A DNA stretch of 64,000 bases from Flavobacterium indicum GPTSA100-9 = DSM 17447 (GTDB lineage Bacteria > Bacteroidota > Bacteroidia > Flavobacteriales > Flavobacteriaceae). The DNA lies in the NCBI RefSeq assembly GCF_000455605.1, contig NC_017025.1:2852001-2916000 (forward strand), written 5' to 3'. Position numbers and translations under genes: made by a program. Each line of letters starts with the position of its first letter. The stretch's first letter is position 1. Below, one piece after another: positions 9,171 to 16,821 of the stretch. The notes below the pieces were generated by a model, which was given only the letters and a program-made list of their open reading frames with translations, did no database searches and was not told the origin of the DNA.

Positions 9171-10100
9171 TTATTTTAATATAAAGTGAATGTAAAGTGG
9201 AATAATTGCAAATAATAAAGGAACGATTACAGAAAAAACCTTTCCAAAAAATTGAATTGCTGGAGTGAATTTGTTATTAACCCCTAATGATTGAAATGCG
9301 CTTTGGAACCCATGCCATAAATGGAAACCTAAAACTGCCATTGAAAACACATAAAAAATGGTAAACAACAACCCTTCGTTAGGAATAGCACCAAATAATT
9401 TACCTTTACTTTTAAAGAATTCAATAGTGATTTTATGTAAATCTTTATATCCTTCAGCAATTTTAATCTTTTCCTTTTTTAATTTGTTACCATCATGGAT
9501 ATCTTTAAACTCTCTGTTTAAGTAAATTGAATTACCTTCTACAAAATAGTATTTACCATCAACAGCATTTGTTGGAATAAACTTCCCTAAGAAAGCATCA
9601 TTTCCAGCTAAACCATTGTTTGTAGAAACAAAAAATTCAACTTTTTGTCCCATGTTTTCAGCAGCAATAGTTTGTAATGGCATATTTTTATCAAAATGCA
9701 TTTTAGCCCAAAAATTCACCATGTGAGTAGCAATGAAAACTAAAACTAATGTTCCTAAAACTGCCATGTTTCTCGAAGAAAAAGAACTGCTTACGCTATC
9801 ATTTTTATAAGCGTAATTTACTGGTCTAGCTTTTTTGTTTTGAATTGCTAAAGCAATACCGTCGATAGCGTGGAATAAAATTGAAATATAAGTTAAATAA
9901 GAAAGTACTTTTACTGCTGGATTTGAAGTCATAAACAAAGCGTACTTATTAAATTGTAATGCAGCTTCAGTAGATCTACCTGCTAACAATTGTAAGTTTC
10001 CTAATAAGTGACCAACCAAAAACAAGCACAAGAACAATCCTGTCAATGCCATCCAATATTTTTTCGCAATGGATGACTTTAAAAATGCTGATTTTGCCAT
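9171..10100 (-). CDS. sdhC: Succinate dehydrogenase cytochrome b subunit, with insertion
   Basis: The membrane anchor that binds two b hemes and menaquinone. I chose the ATG at 10100 (309 residues, MAKSAFLKSSIAKKYWMALT), because the promoter overlaps the upstream in-frame ATG at 10142. About five transmembrane helices are visible. Four histidines lie at heme-ligand positions: His31 (VGHLLGN), His77 (ILFHAIDG), His126 (IATHMVNF) and His260 (LGFHLWHGFQSAFQSLG). Between about residues 136 and 220 there is an extra soluble region, rich in Lys, Asn and Gly, that I do not expect in this family, where about 220-230 residues is usual from memory. First gene of sdhCAB. Confidence 0.93.
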   Translation of the reverse strand: MAKSAFLKSSIAKKYWMALTGLFLCLFLVGHLLGNLQLLAGRSTEAALQFNKYALFMTSNPAVKVLSYLTYISILFHAIDGIALAIQNKKARPVNYAYKNDSVSSSFSSRNMAVLGTLVLVFIATHMVNFWAKMHFDKNMPLQTIAAENMGQKVEFFVSTNNGLAGNDAFLGKFIPTNAVDGKYYFVEGNSIYLNREFKDIHDGNKLKKEKIKIAEGYKDLHKITIEFFKSKGKLFGAIPNEGLLFTIFYVFSMAVLGFHLWHGFQSAFQSLGVNNKFTPAIQFFGKVFSVIVPLLFAIIPLYIHFILK

Positions 10101-10139
10101 AATTATAGTTATTGTTAATTTGAAATATATAAATTCAAG

Positions 10140-10170
10140 CAAAAATAAAGGTTATAAGTAGAACTTACAA
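10140..10170 (-). promoter_or_regulatory. Promoter of sdhCAB
   Basis: On the minus strand: TTG (10168-10170), 20-base spacer, TATTTTTG (10140-10147). This fits the Bacteroidota TTG-N19-21-TAnnTTTG promoter. Transcription would begin about 35 bases before the sdhC ATG at 10100. Confidence 0.7.
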
Positions 10171-10504
10171 CCTTTTAAACTTAATTTATAATGATTTTAA
10201 ATGAATTTAATATTCGCTAAATATCAGAAAGTTAGGTGTTAATTTCAAATAGAAAAACTCAGAATTCAATCTATCAATACTTTACTTACACTATTTTATC
10301 CTATTTAAGGCTCAAATTTTATTTATGAATTTGCCTTTATAGCGCTGAAAACTAATCAGCACACACACTAAAAATTATTTCCCTATATCTTTTTGTTAGT
10401 AAAACAAATAGCAAACATTTACAGTATTTTTACTAGTAAAAACCGCCACTTTTTCAATGAATTTGTGCGCTACAGTAAATAAATAAACTTCTTTGACAAT
10501 TTAT
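10171..10504. other. Intergenic region upstream of sdhCAB
   Basis: About 330 bases without a gene, upstream of the sdh promoter and downstream of the BNR-repeat gene stop. I see no open reading frame of note. One imperfect hairpin (AGGCTCAAATT / AATTTGCCT, about 10308-10336) is present without a T run. The length suggests room for regulator binding at the sdh promoter; no specific operator is recognisable. Confidence 0.5.
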
Positions 10505-13126
10505 TTAATTATCATAAAAGTTCAGTTTTTCCGATTTTATTTCAAATGGCTGTTTTACAGTTTTAGCACCATCATTTAATTCAACAAAATATTTTCCAAC
10601 AGGTAAATAATAGTTGTTATTTTCTCCTTTATGAATTTTCAAACTCGCATCTGCCTTCTCAATAGCTTTTTTTGTTTTTTCATCTATTGTTACATCAAAT
10701 GTGATTTTTTTCAATCCTTTCACCGCATTATAGGTGTGTTGATAAACAACAATATTATCTTTATTCTTAATTGTTAATGTTGCATTATTTAAAGTATTGA
10801 AATAAAAACCAATGTTTAATTGTGGCAATACCATACTTCCCCATGTGTAACTTTTTGAACCCCATTGTTTTGAATACACTAAATCTTCTATTTCAAAAAG
10901 TAAATTTTTAGACTCTTTTAGTGCAGTATTCATTTGATACAGTTCCTTTAAATTCCGTTTATATAAAGACCTTCCGTGTGTAGCAACTAATAAATCTTTT
11001 GCTTTCTTTTGAATCACTAAATCATGAACAGCAACATTCGGTATTCCTTCGGAAAAATCGGCCCAATTTTCGCCTTTATCTATACTAATATACAAGCCAT
11101 TATCGGTTCCAACATATAAAATATTTTCATTTTCTGCATCTTCTAAAATAACATTTACTGCTTGTTGCAATCCTGTAGAAATAGAACGCCAGTTTTGACC
11201 TAAATCGTCGGAAACAAAGACATAAGATTGGAAGTCGTCTTGTCGATATCCATTCATGGTTACATATATTCTTTCCTTATTAAAATTGGAAAATCGCACT
11301 CTTGAAACCCACAATTTTTGTGGCAGTTTATCGGAAATTTTGATCCAATTTACTCCTGAGTTTTTTGTTAATTGTACATTTCCATCGTCTGTTCCTACAA
11401 CTAATAATCCAAACTGGAATTTACTTTCACTAATTGACGTTATAGTACCAAAAGGCACATTGCCCTCAACTTTTCCATTGGTAAGATCAGGAGAAATAAT
11501 CTCCCATTTTTTACCTTGTTTCATAGAACGATGTAAAAAATTTGAACCCATGTAAACTATGTCATTATTATGAACCGAAAGTAAAATAGGTGTTTGCCAA
11601 TTAAAACGAAATGGATTTTTCTTATCTTCAGATACAGGAGTTATTCTTTCTGTTATTCCTTTTCTGTCTATTCTAAAATAATTTCCAAATTGAAATCCAG
11701 TATAAACAATATTAGCATTATTGGCGTCAATTTGCACTTGCATACCATCGCCTCCCATGATGCTTTCATACGGATATTTACCTTCTTGTTGCCATTCATA
11801 AGAAGGAGCATAATTATTTGGTCCAACCCAAACCCCATTATCTTGTAAGCCCCCATAAACCTTGTAGTTTTCCTGATTATCTACATTAACGGTATAAAAT
11901 TGTCCAACTTCTTGATTGTTGCATTTTATCCAATGTTTTCCATTGTCATAACTTATATTTACACCTCCATCATTAGCATTAATAATATGGTTGGGATTTT
12001 GAGGATTGGTCCAAACCACATGATGGTCAGCATGCACATTCTCCTTATTAATTGCTTCAAAAGTTTCCCCTCCATCATTTGAACATAATAACGGAACTCC
12101 TGAAATATAAATTCGATTTTGATTTGTTTTAGAAACAGTAATATCTCCAAAATAATACCCATAGGTGTAAAAACAATCCTCAATATAGGTTGTGTTTGTT
12201 TTTTTCCAAGTTTTACCCCCATCTTTTGTTAAATATACTTCTGCTCCAATAATTTCTGTAGAAAATAAAGCCGCATTAGCATCTTTCGTTTTTTCATTTT
12301 TTGAATTGGGTCTCAAATTTTGATTATCAACAACTGCATAAACAGTATTTTCATCATACAATGCCAATCCAATTCTTCCTATTCCTTCATTTGATGGAAA
12401 ACCAGAAGCATCTGCAATTCTGGTCCAAGTAGAACCTGCATCAGTACTTTTATAAATCCCTGAATTTTTTCCATTCCCTTTAAAATTCCATGCTGCTCTC
12501 ATTTTATCCCAAGCAGCAGCATACATTATATTCGGATTATTTTCTGCTACCACTAAATCGATAATTCCTGTCTCATCATTAATAAACAACGTATTTTTCC
12601 ATGTTTTTCCACCATCTAAAGATTTAAAAACACCTCTTTCTTCATTTTTAGAATACAAATGACCCGTAACACCAACAACTATTTCATTGTTATCTTTCGG
12701 ATTTACCCAAATAGATGCAATATGATGACTATCTTTTAAACCTAAATGTTCCCAACTCTTCCCATTATTTGTTGTTTTAAGCAATCCAATTCCTGCATAC
12801 GACGAGCGAGAAGCATTAACTTCTCCTGTTCCTACCCAAAGTGTTTTTGTATTCCAATCGACAAATAAACTACCGCAATTTAATGTGGTTGCTGTATCCA
12901 TAATTGGTTCAAAACTATTCCCGTTAGTATTGGTGTACCAAACACCTCCGGAAGCATAAGCTGCATAAAACTCTGTTGGGTTATCAGGATTAACAGCCAA
13001 ATCCACTACTCGTCCACTCATTATTGTTGGACCAATATTTTGAAATACGATTTCTTTAAAATTTATTTCTTGTCCTAGCAGTGCAAACTGTACTAGGAAT
13101 AAACAACATAAAAATATTTTTTTCAT
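10505..13126 (-). CDS. Secreted BNR/sortilin-like beta-propeller protein
   Basis: An 873-residue secreted protein with signal peptide MKKIFLCCLFLVQFALLGQ. The body is built of BNR/Asp-box type repeats such as TNNGKSWEHLG, SLDGGKTWKN, STDAGSTWTR, TKDGGKTWKK, SDDLGQNWRS and SIDKGENWAD. This is the hallmark of VPS10/sortilin-like and glycosidase-like beta-propellers. The first 40 residues (INFKEIVFQNIGPTIMSGRV) match a large flavobacterial family usually labelled 'glycosyl hydrolase' or 'sortilin', for which no activity is established. The C-terminus has a short beta domain (PVGKYFVEL) and no obvious type IX sorting signal. The start ATG directly follows the stop of the ChaN-like gene, so the two are translationally linked. 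Confidence 0.85.
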   Translation of the reverse strand: MKKIFLCCLFLVQFALLGQEINFKEIVFQNIGPTIMSGRVVDLAVNPDNPTEFYAAYASGGVWYTNTNGNSFEPIMDTATTLNCGSLFVDWNTKTLWVGTGEVNASRSSYAGIGLLKTTNNGKSWEHLGLKDSHHIASIWVNPKDNNEIVVGVTGHLYSKNEERGVFKSLDGGKTWKNTLFINDETGIIDLVVAENNPNIMYAAAWDKMRAAWNFKGNGKNSGIYKSTDAGSTWTRIADASGFPSNEGIGRIGLALYDENTVYAVVDNQNLRPNSKNEKTKDANAALFSTEIIGAEVYLTKDGGKTWKKTNTTYIEDCFYTYGYYFGDITVSKTNQNRIYISGVPLLCSNDGGETFEAINKENVHADHHVVWTNPQNPNHIINANDGGVNISYDNGKHWIKCNNQEVGQFYTVNVDNQENYKVYGGLQDNGVWVGPNNYAPSYEWQQEGKYPYESIMGGDGMQVQIDANNANIVYTGFQFGNYFRIDRKGITERITPVSEDKKNPFRFNWQTPILLSVHNNDIVYMGSNFLHRSMKQGKKWEIISPDLTNGKVEGNVPFGTITSISESKFQFGLLVVGTDDGNVQLTKNSGVNWIKISDKLPQKLWVSRVRFSNFNKERIYVTMNGYRQDDFQSYVFVSDDLGQNWRSISTGLQQAVNVILEDAENENILYVGTDNGLYISIDKGENWADFSEGIPNVAVHDLVIQKKAKDLLVATHGRSLYKRNLKELYQMNTALKESKNLLFEIEDLVYSKQWGSKSYTWGSMVLPQLNIGFYFNTLNNATLTIKNKDNIVVYQHTYNAVKGLKKITFDVTIDEKTKKAIEKADASLKIHKGENNNYYLPVGKYFVELNDGAKTVKQPFEIKSEKLNFYDN

Positions 13127-13978
13127 TTAATGGGTTTTAGTTACATCACTATCAACTACAATTATAAAATCAGCTAAATTGTTATTTTCTTTTTTAAACA
13201 AGTCTATGTTTTCTTGTTCCACAGTGGCAATGGTCATTATTTTTACTTTAGGAACAAATTTTCTTAAATACCAATTAATTCCTTCATAATTATTGGAATG
13301 GTAGGTACCATTGAAATGAACAAAAACAGATGCTTCTTTTAAATTCTGACTAATAGAATATGCCATGGTAGCATCTTTCAACGCTTGGGCTTTAGGTAAT
13401 GTTTCAGATATATGCCCATCTCCCATATCTTTCATCGATTTATATCCTGGTAATTCGGCGTCGTATTCAATTGGCAATGGTGCTACCCAATTTTTTCTTT
13501 CTCCACTTAATGTATCTAAGACTTTAAAATCATTTTTATAGACTAAACTGGCATATTTTCTGGGAACATTCGTAGCAATAAAAGCCAATTTATTTTCCTT
13601 TGCAAAATCAACTAGGGGTTTGTAATCCGTTTTATAATTGACCCATAAACGTGCTACAGAATCAAATTTTTTCTGATTAATGGATCCAGCTAAATAAGCA
13701 TTTAATTCATCTTGATTATCCCTTTCTAACATTTCAGCTCCTAAAACCAATTTATTTTTTACAGACAAATCTTTTACAAATTCCAATTGCAACCAATGCA
13801 GTATTGAATTATTATGAATTTCACCAAAGAGCACTACATCATTCTTTTTAGCAACAGAAAGCATTTTAGAATAATTTACTTCTTGACCTGATCGATCATA
13901 AATCTTGAATGGCATCTTGTCTTGACTAAAAATCAAATGCGCACCAAACAAGCAAAAGGTTAAAAATAATTTTTTCAT
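13127..13978 (-). CDS. ChaN-like lipoprotein-family protein (putative iron/heme-related)
   Basis: 283 residues with signal peptide (MKKLFLTFCLFGAHLIFSQD). The motif VVLFGEIHNN (Glu53, His55) plus LGAEMLERDNQDELNAYL and VFVHFNGTYHSNNYEG place it in the ChaN/DUF399 family (heme-regulatory/iron-regulated lipoproteins; the Campylobacter ChaN binds heme). There is no lipobox cysteine at the expected place, so it may be a soluble periplasmic form. It is the first gene of a two-gene unit: its TAA is followed at once by the ATG of the beta-propeller gene. The heme connection is a family-level inference. Confidence 0.8.
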   Translation of the reverse strand: MKKLFLTFCLFGAHLIFSQDKMPFKIYDRSGQEVNYSKMLSVAKKNDVVLFGEIHNNSILHWLQLEFVKDLSVKNKLVLGAEMLERDNQDELNAYLAGSINQKKFDSVARLWVNYKTDYKPLVDFAKENKLAFIATNVPRKYASLVYKNDFKVLDTLSGERKNWVAPLPIEYDAELPGYKSMKDMGDGHISETLPKAQALKDATMAYSISQNLKEASVFVHFNGTYHSNNYEGINWYLRKFVPKVKIMTIATVEQENIDLFKKENNNLADFIIVVDSDVTKTH

Positions 13979-14052
13979 AGTTTAGTAGTAAATTTTATCA
14001 AATTTAAACTTTTTAATGGTTAAATTAGCTGAATAATTCAATTTCATTTAAA

Positions 14053-14577
14053 TTGTCTTTCCCATTAGAAATAATTCAAACGTTTTTCAGACCCATTTCA
14101 CTTAAAAAAAATGATTTTTTTGTGAAACAAGGCGAAATTTGTTCCAATTTCTGCTTTATTGAAGAAGGAATTTTACAACATGCTATACTCATTAACGAGG
14201 AAGAAAAAACCACTTATCTTTCATTAAAAAACTCCTTTACGGCTTCTTTAAAAAGTTTTTTAAATCAAACGCCCTCACGTAAAAGTATAAAAGCATTGCA
14301 TGATTGTAAATTATGGATAGTGAATCGAAAAGAATTCCAAGATTTAATGGAAAACAATAGTCAGTTTAAAACATTTTACTTTGAATTAATTGAAAAACAA
14401 ATCTGCTTAATCGACGATTATCGTATTGATTTATTGGCGCTTACTCCTGAAGAACGCTATAAAAAACTGCTTGAAAACGAACCGAAATTACTCAATGAAG
14501 TTCCATTACATTATTTAGCTTCTTTTTTGGGAATTTCAACGCGACATATGAGTCGAATTAGAAAAAATATAAAATAA
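14053..14577 (+). CDS. Crp/Fnr-family transcriptional regulator
   Basis: A 174-residue regulator with an N-terminal cyclic-nucleotide-binding-like barrel (for example FFVKQGEICSNFCFIEEGIL) and a C-terminal helix-turn-helix in HYLASFLGISTRHMSRIRKN. No ATG exists near the expected N-terminus. The best start is TTG at 14053, since a stop lies in frame at 14026. The usual cAMP-contact motif (RExALL) is not visible, so the ligand is unknown. Such small regulators in Bacteroidota are often annotated only as 'Crp/Fnr family'. It is divergent from the ChaN-like gene. Confidence 0.85.
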   Translation: MSFPLEIIQTFFRPISLKKNDFFVKQGEICSNFCFIEEGILQHAILINEEEKTTYLSLKNSFTASLKSFLNQTPSRKSIKALHDCKLWIVNRKEFQDLMENNSQFKTFYFELIEKQICLIDDYRIDLLALTPEERYKKLLENEPKLLNEVPLHYLASFLGISTRHMSRIRKNIK

Positions 14578-14613
14578 CGCCTTTTGGCTAGTCGGTTTTT
14601 CCTTTTTAGTTTT

Positions 14614-14621
14614 TATTTTTG
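14614..14621 (+). promoter_or_regulatory. Candidate -7 promoter element of the M24 peptidase
   Basis: TATTTTTG matches TAnnTTTG, 29 bases before the ATG at 14651. No TTG lies at the expected -33 distance, so support is partial. Confidence 0.4.
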
Positions 14622-14650
14622 ATTGCGAGAAAAAAAATAATTATTAAAAC

Positions 14651-15943
14651 ATGAAATATTTACCTATTAATAAAGAGCTTTTTATTAAGAATAGAAAGAA
14701 CTTTATGGCTCAAATGAAGCCGAATGGTGTTGCAATCTTTAATTCAAACGATATTTATCCAGTTAGTGCAGATAGCACCTTACCTTTTGCACAACACAGA
14801 GATATTTTTTACTTATCTGGTGTAGACCAAGAGGAAAGTATTTTATTATTATTCCCAGACGCCCCTTATGCTCATTTAAAAGAAATTTTATTCTTAAGAG
14901 AAACCAATGAGCATATTGCTATTTGGGAAGGTGAGAAATTAACCAAAGAACGTGCCTTTGAAGTTTCTGGAATTCAATCTGTGTATTGGTTGCAAGATTT
15001 TAAAAAAGTTTTGAAAGAAGTGATGATGTATGCCGATACTATGTATATCAACACCAACGAGCATTATCGTTCTTCTGTAGAAACCGAAACTCGTGAAGAC
15101 CGTTTTATTAAATGGTGGAAAAATGAATACCCCGCTCATAAAGTTGAAAAATCGAATCCGATTCTACAACGCTTGCGTTCCGTAAAAGATTCAATTGAGT
15201 TAGACTTAATGCAAACGGCTTGTAACATTACCGAAAAAGGAGTGCGTCGTTTATTAAACTTTGTAAAACCGGGTGTTACAGAATACGAAATTGAAGCTGA
15301 ATTAGCTCACGAATTTTTACGCAACCGTTCCAAAGGGTTTGCTTATACGCCGATTATTGCTTCTGGAAATAATGCGAATGTATTACATTATATTGAAAAC
15401 AATCAAGTTTGCCAAGCGGGTGACTTAATTTTATTAGATGTTGGTGCAGAATATGCTAATTATTCATCTGATTTAACCCGTATGATTCCGGTTTCAGGAA
15501 AATTTACAGACCGACAAAAACAAGTGTATAATGCCGTGTTAAATGTAAAAAACGAAGCTACTAAAATGTTAGTTCCAGGAACATTATGGAAAGAATACCA
15601 TGTTGAAGTAGGTAAAATCATGACTTCGGAATTATTAGGTTTAGGCTTGTTAGACAAAGCTGATGTACAGAATGAAAATCCAGATTGGCCTGCTTATAAA
15701 AAATATTTCATGCACGGCACATCACACCATTTAGGATTAGACACGCACGATTACGGTCTATTACACGAGCCAATGCAAGCGAATATGGTATTCACGGTAG
15801 AACCAGGAATTTATATTCCAGCTGAAGGATTTGGAATTCGTTTAGAAGACGATGTGGTGATTCAACCTACAGGTGCACCATTTAATTTAATGAAAAACAT
15901 TCCGATTGAAGCTGATGAAATTGAATCGATAATGAACAGTTAG
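14651..15943 (+). CDS. pepP: Xaa-Pro aminopeptidase (M24, AmpP-like)
   Basis: Removes N-terminal residues preceding proline from peptides, in the cytoplasm. The 430-residue protein has the N-terminal aminopeptidase P domain (about residues 1-130) and the C-terminal 'pita-bread' M24 domain. The metal ligands are visible: Asp in LLDVGAEYANYSSDLTRM (two Asp), His in HGTSHHLGLDTHDYG, Glu in FTVEPGIYIP and Glu in IRLEDDVVI. Length and order match bacterial AmpP. It is transcribed alone and followed by a hairpin terminator. Confidence 0.93.
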   Translation: MKYLPINKELFIKNRKNFMAQMKPNGVAIFNSNDIYPVSADSTLPFAQHRDIFYLSGVDQEESILLLFPDAPYAHLKEILFLRETNEHIAIWEGEKLTKERAFEVSGIQSVYWLQDFKKVLKEVMMYADTMYINTNEHYRSSVETETREDRFIKWWKNEYPAHKVEKSNPILQRLRSVKDSIELDLMQTACNITEKGVRRLLNFVKPGVTEYEIEAELAHEFLRNRSKGFAYTPIIASGNNANVLHYIENNQVCQAGDLILLDVGAEYANYSSDLTRMIPVSGKFTDRQKQVYNAVLNVKNEATKMLVPGTLWKEYHVEVGKIMTSELLGLGLLDKADVQNENPDWPAYKKYFMHGTSHHLGLDTHDYGLLHEPMQANMVFTVEPGIYIPAEGFGIRLEDDVVIQPTGAPFNLMKNIPIEADEIESIMNS

Positions 15944-15973
15944 ATTTTTTTCAGGTTTCAGGTTACAGATTAC

Positions 15974-16003
15974 AACGACTCGCTTAATTGTGGGTCGTTT
16001 TTG
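15974..16003 (+). terminator. Intrinsic terminator after pepP
   Basis: Stem AACGACTC / GGGTCGTT (8 bp with one G:T), loop of ten bases, followed by TTTTTG and TTTTTT. Its T tract overlaps the -33 element of the next promoter, a compact arrangement. Confidence 0.8.
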
Positions 16004-16031
16004 TTTTTTAGTAAACTTAATTTTACTTTTG
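16001..16031 (+). promoter_or_regulatory. Promoter of the alpha/beta hydrolase gene
   Basis: TTG (16001-16003), 20-base spacer, TACTTTTG (16024-16031). Only TCCT separates the -7 element from the ATG at 16036, so transcription should begin at or beside the start codon and the mRNA is probably leaderless. Confidence 0.7.
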
Positions 16032-16035
16032 TCCT

Positions 16036-16818
16036 ATGAATTATACCCAATACAAAAACACCAAAATTGCTTACACCGATCAAGGTAAAGGCACTGCTAT
16101 TGTTTTACTTCATGGTTTTTTAGAAAACAGTACTATGTGGAAGTATTTAGCTCCAGTTTTGGAAAAAAAATACCGTGTAGTTTGTATTGATTTATTAGGA
16201 CATGGTCAATCGGATAGTCTGGGATATGTGCATAAAATGGAAGACATGGCCGATGCTGTTCATCAGGTATTGCACGATTTAAAAATTAGAAAGGCCGTGT
16301 TTGTGGGACATTCTATGGGCGGCTATGTTTCTTTGGCTTTCGCCGAATTGTATCCCGAAATGATGAAAGGTTTAGTTCTTATGAATTCGACATCCAGAGC
16401 CGATAGTGAAGAACGAATTTTAAACAGAACTAGAGCTATAAAAGCCGTAAAACAAAATTATGTAGCTGCCGTTCGCATGTCTATTGCTAATTTATTTAGC
16501 GAGGAAAATCGGGAGCTTTTAATAGACGAAATTGAATGGGTTAAAAACGAAGCGCTACAAACTCCTTTACAAGGTATTATCGCCGCTCAAGAAGGCATGA
16601 AACTGCGTAATGATCGAGAAGTAATTTTACATTTTGCTCCCTATCCTATTCTATTAATTTTAGGGAAACAAGATCCCGTTCTTAATTATGAAGAAAACAA
16701 AGAACAAATTGAAAATACAGCTGTACAATTAGTTACTTTCAATGATGGACACATGAGTCATATTGAAAATAAAGTTGAATTAGAAAAAGTGTTGCTTGAC
16801 TTTTTAAAAAAATTATAG
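16036..16818 (+). CDS. Alpha/beta-fold hydrolase
   Basis: 260 residues. The N-terminal motif VLLHGFLENSTMWKYL supplies the oxyanion-hole region. The nucleophile elbow is GHSMGGYVSL (Ser93), the acid is the Asp in LGKQDPVLNYE and the catalytic His lies in DGHMSHIENK. The family includes many esterases and hydrolases (BioH, MenH, pimeloyl-ACP esterase), and the substrate cannot be read from the sequence. The protein has no signal peptide, so it is cytoplasmic. The start is supported by alignment with the family's common 'YxxxxIxYTDxGxG' beginning. It converges on the addB-like gene, with three bases between stops. Confidence 0.88.
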   Translation: MNYTQYKNTKIAYTDQGKGTAIVLLHGFLENSTMWKYLAPVLEKKYRVVCIDLLGHGQSDSLGYVHKMEDMADAVHQVLHDLKIRKAVFVGHSMGGYVSLAFAELYPEMMKGLVLMNSTSRADSEERILNRTRAIKAVKQNYVAAVRMSIANLFSEENRELLIDEIEWVKNEALQTPLQGIIAAQEGMKLRNDREVILHFAPYPILLILGKQDPVLNYEENKEQIENTAVQLVTFNDGHMSHIENKVELEKVLLDFLKKL

Positions 16819-16821
16819 CAT

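Noticed and set aside
10101..10142. Longer form of SdhC starting at 10142
   Set aside because: The 14 added residues (MLEFIYFKLTITII) are not typical, and the promoter -7 element lies exactly over that start.
10505..13126. Sialidase or glycosidase activity for the BNR-repeat protein
   Set aside because: Asp-box repeats alone do not indicate sialidase; the arginine triad and catalytic residues are not recognisable.
14053..14577. Crp/Fnr regulator as an oxygen sensor of the FNR type
   Set aside because: The N-terminal cysteine cluster of FNR is not present; there are only isolated cysteines.
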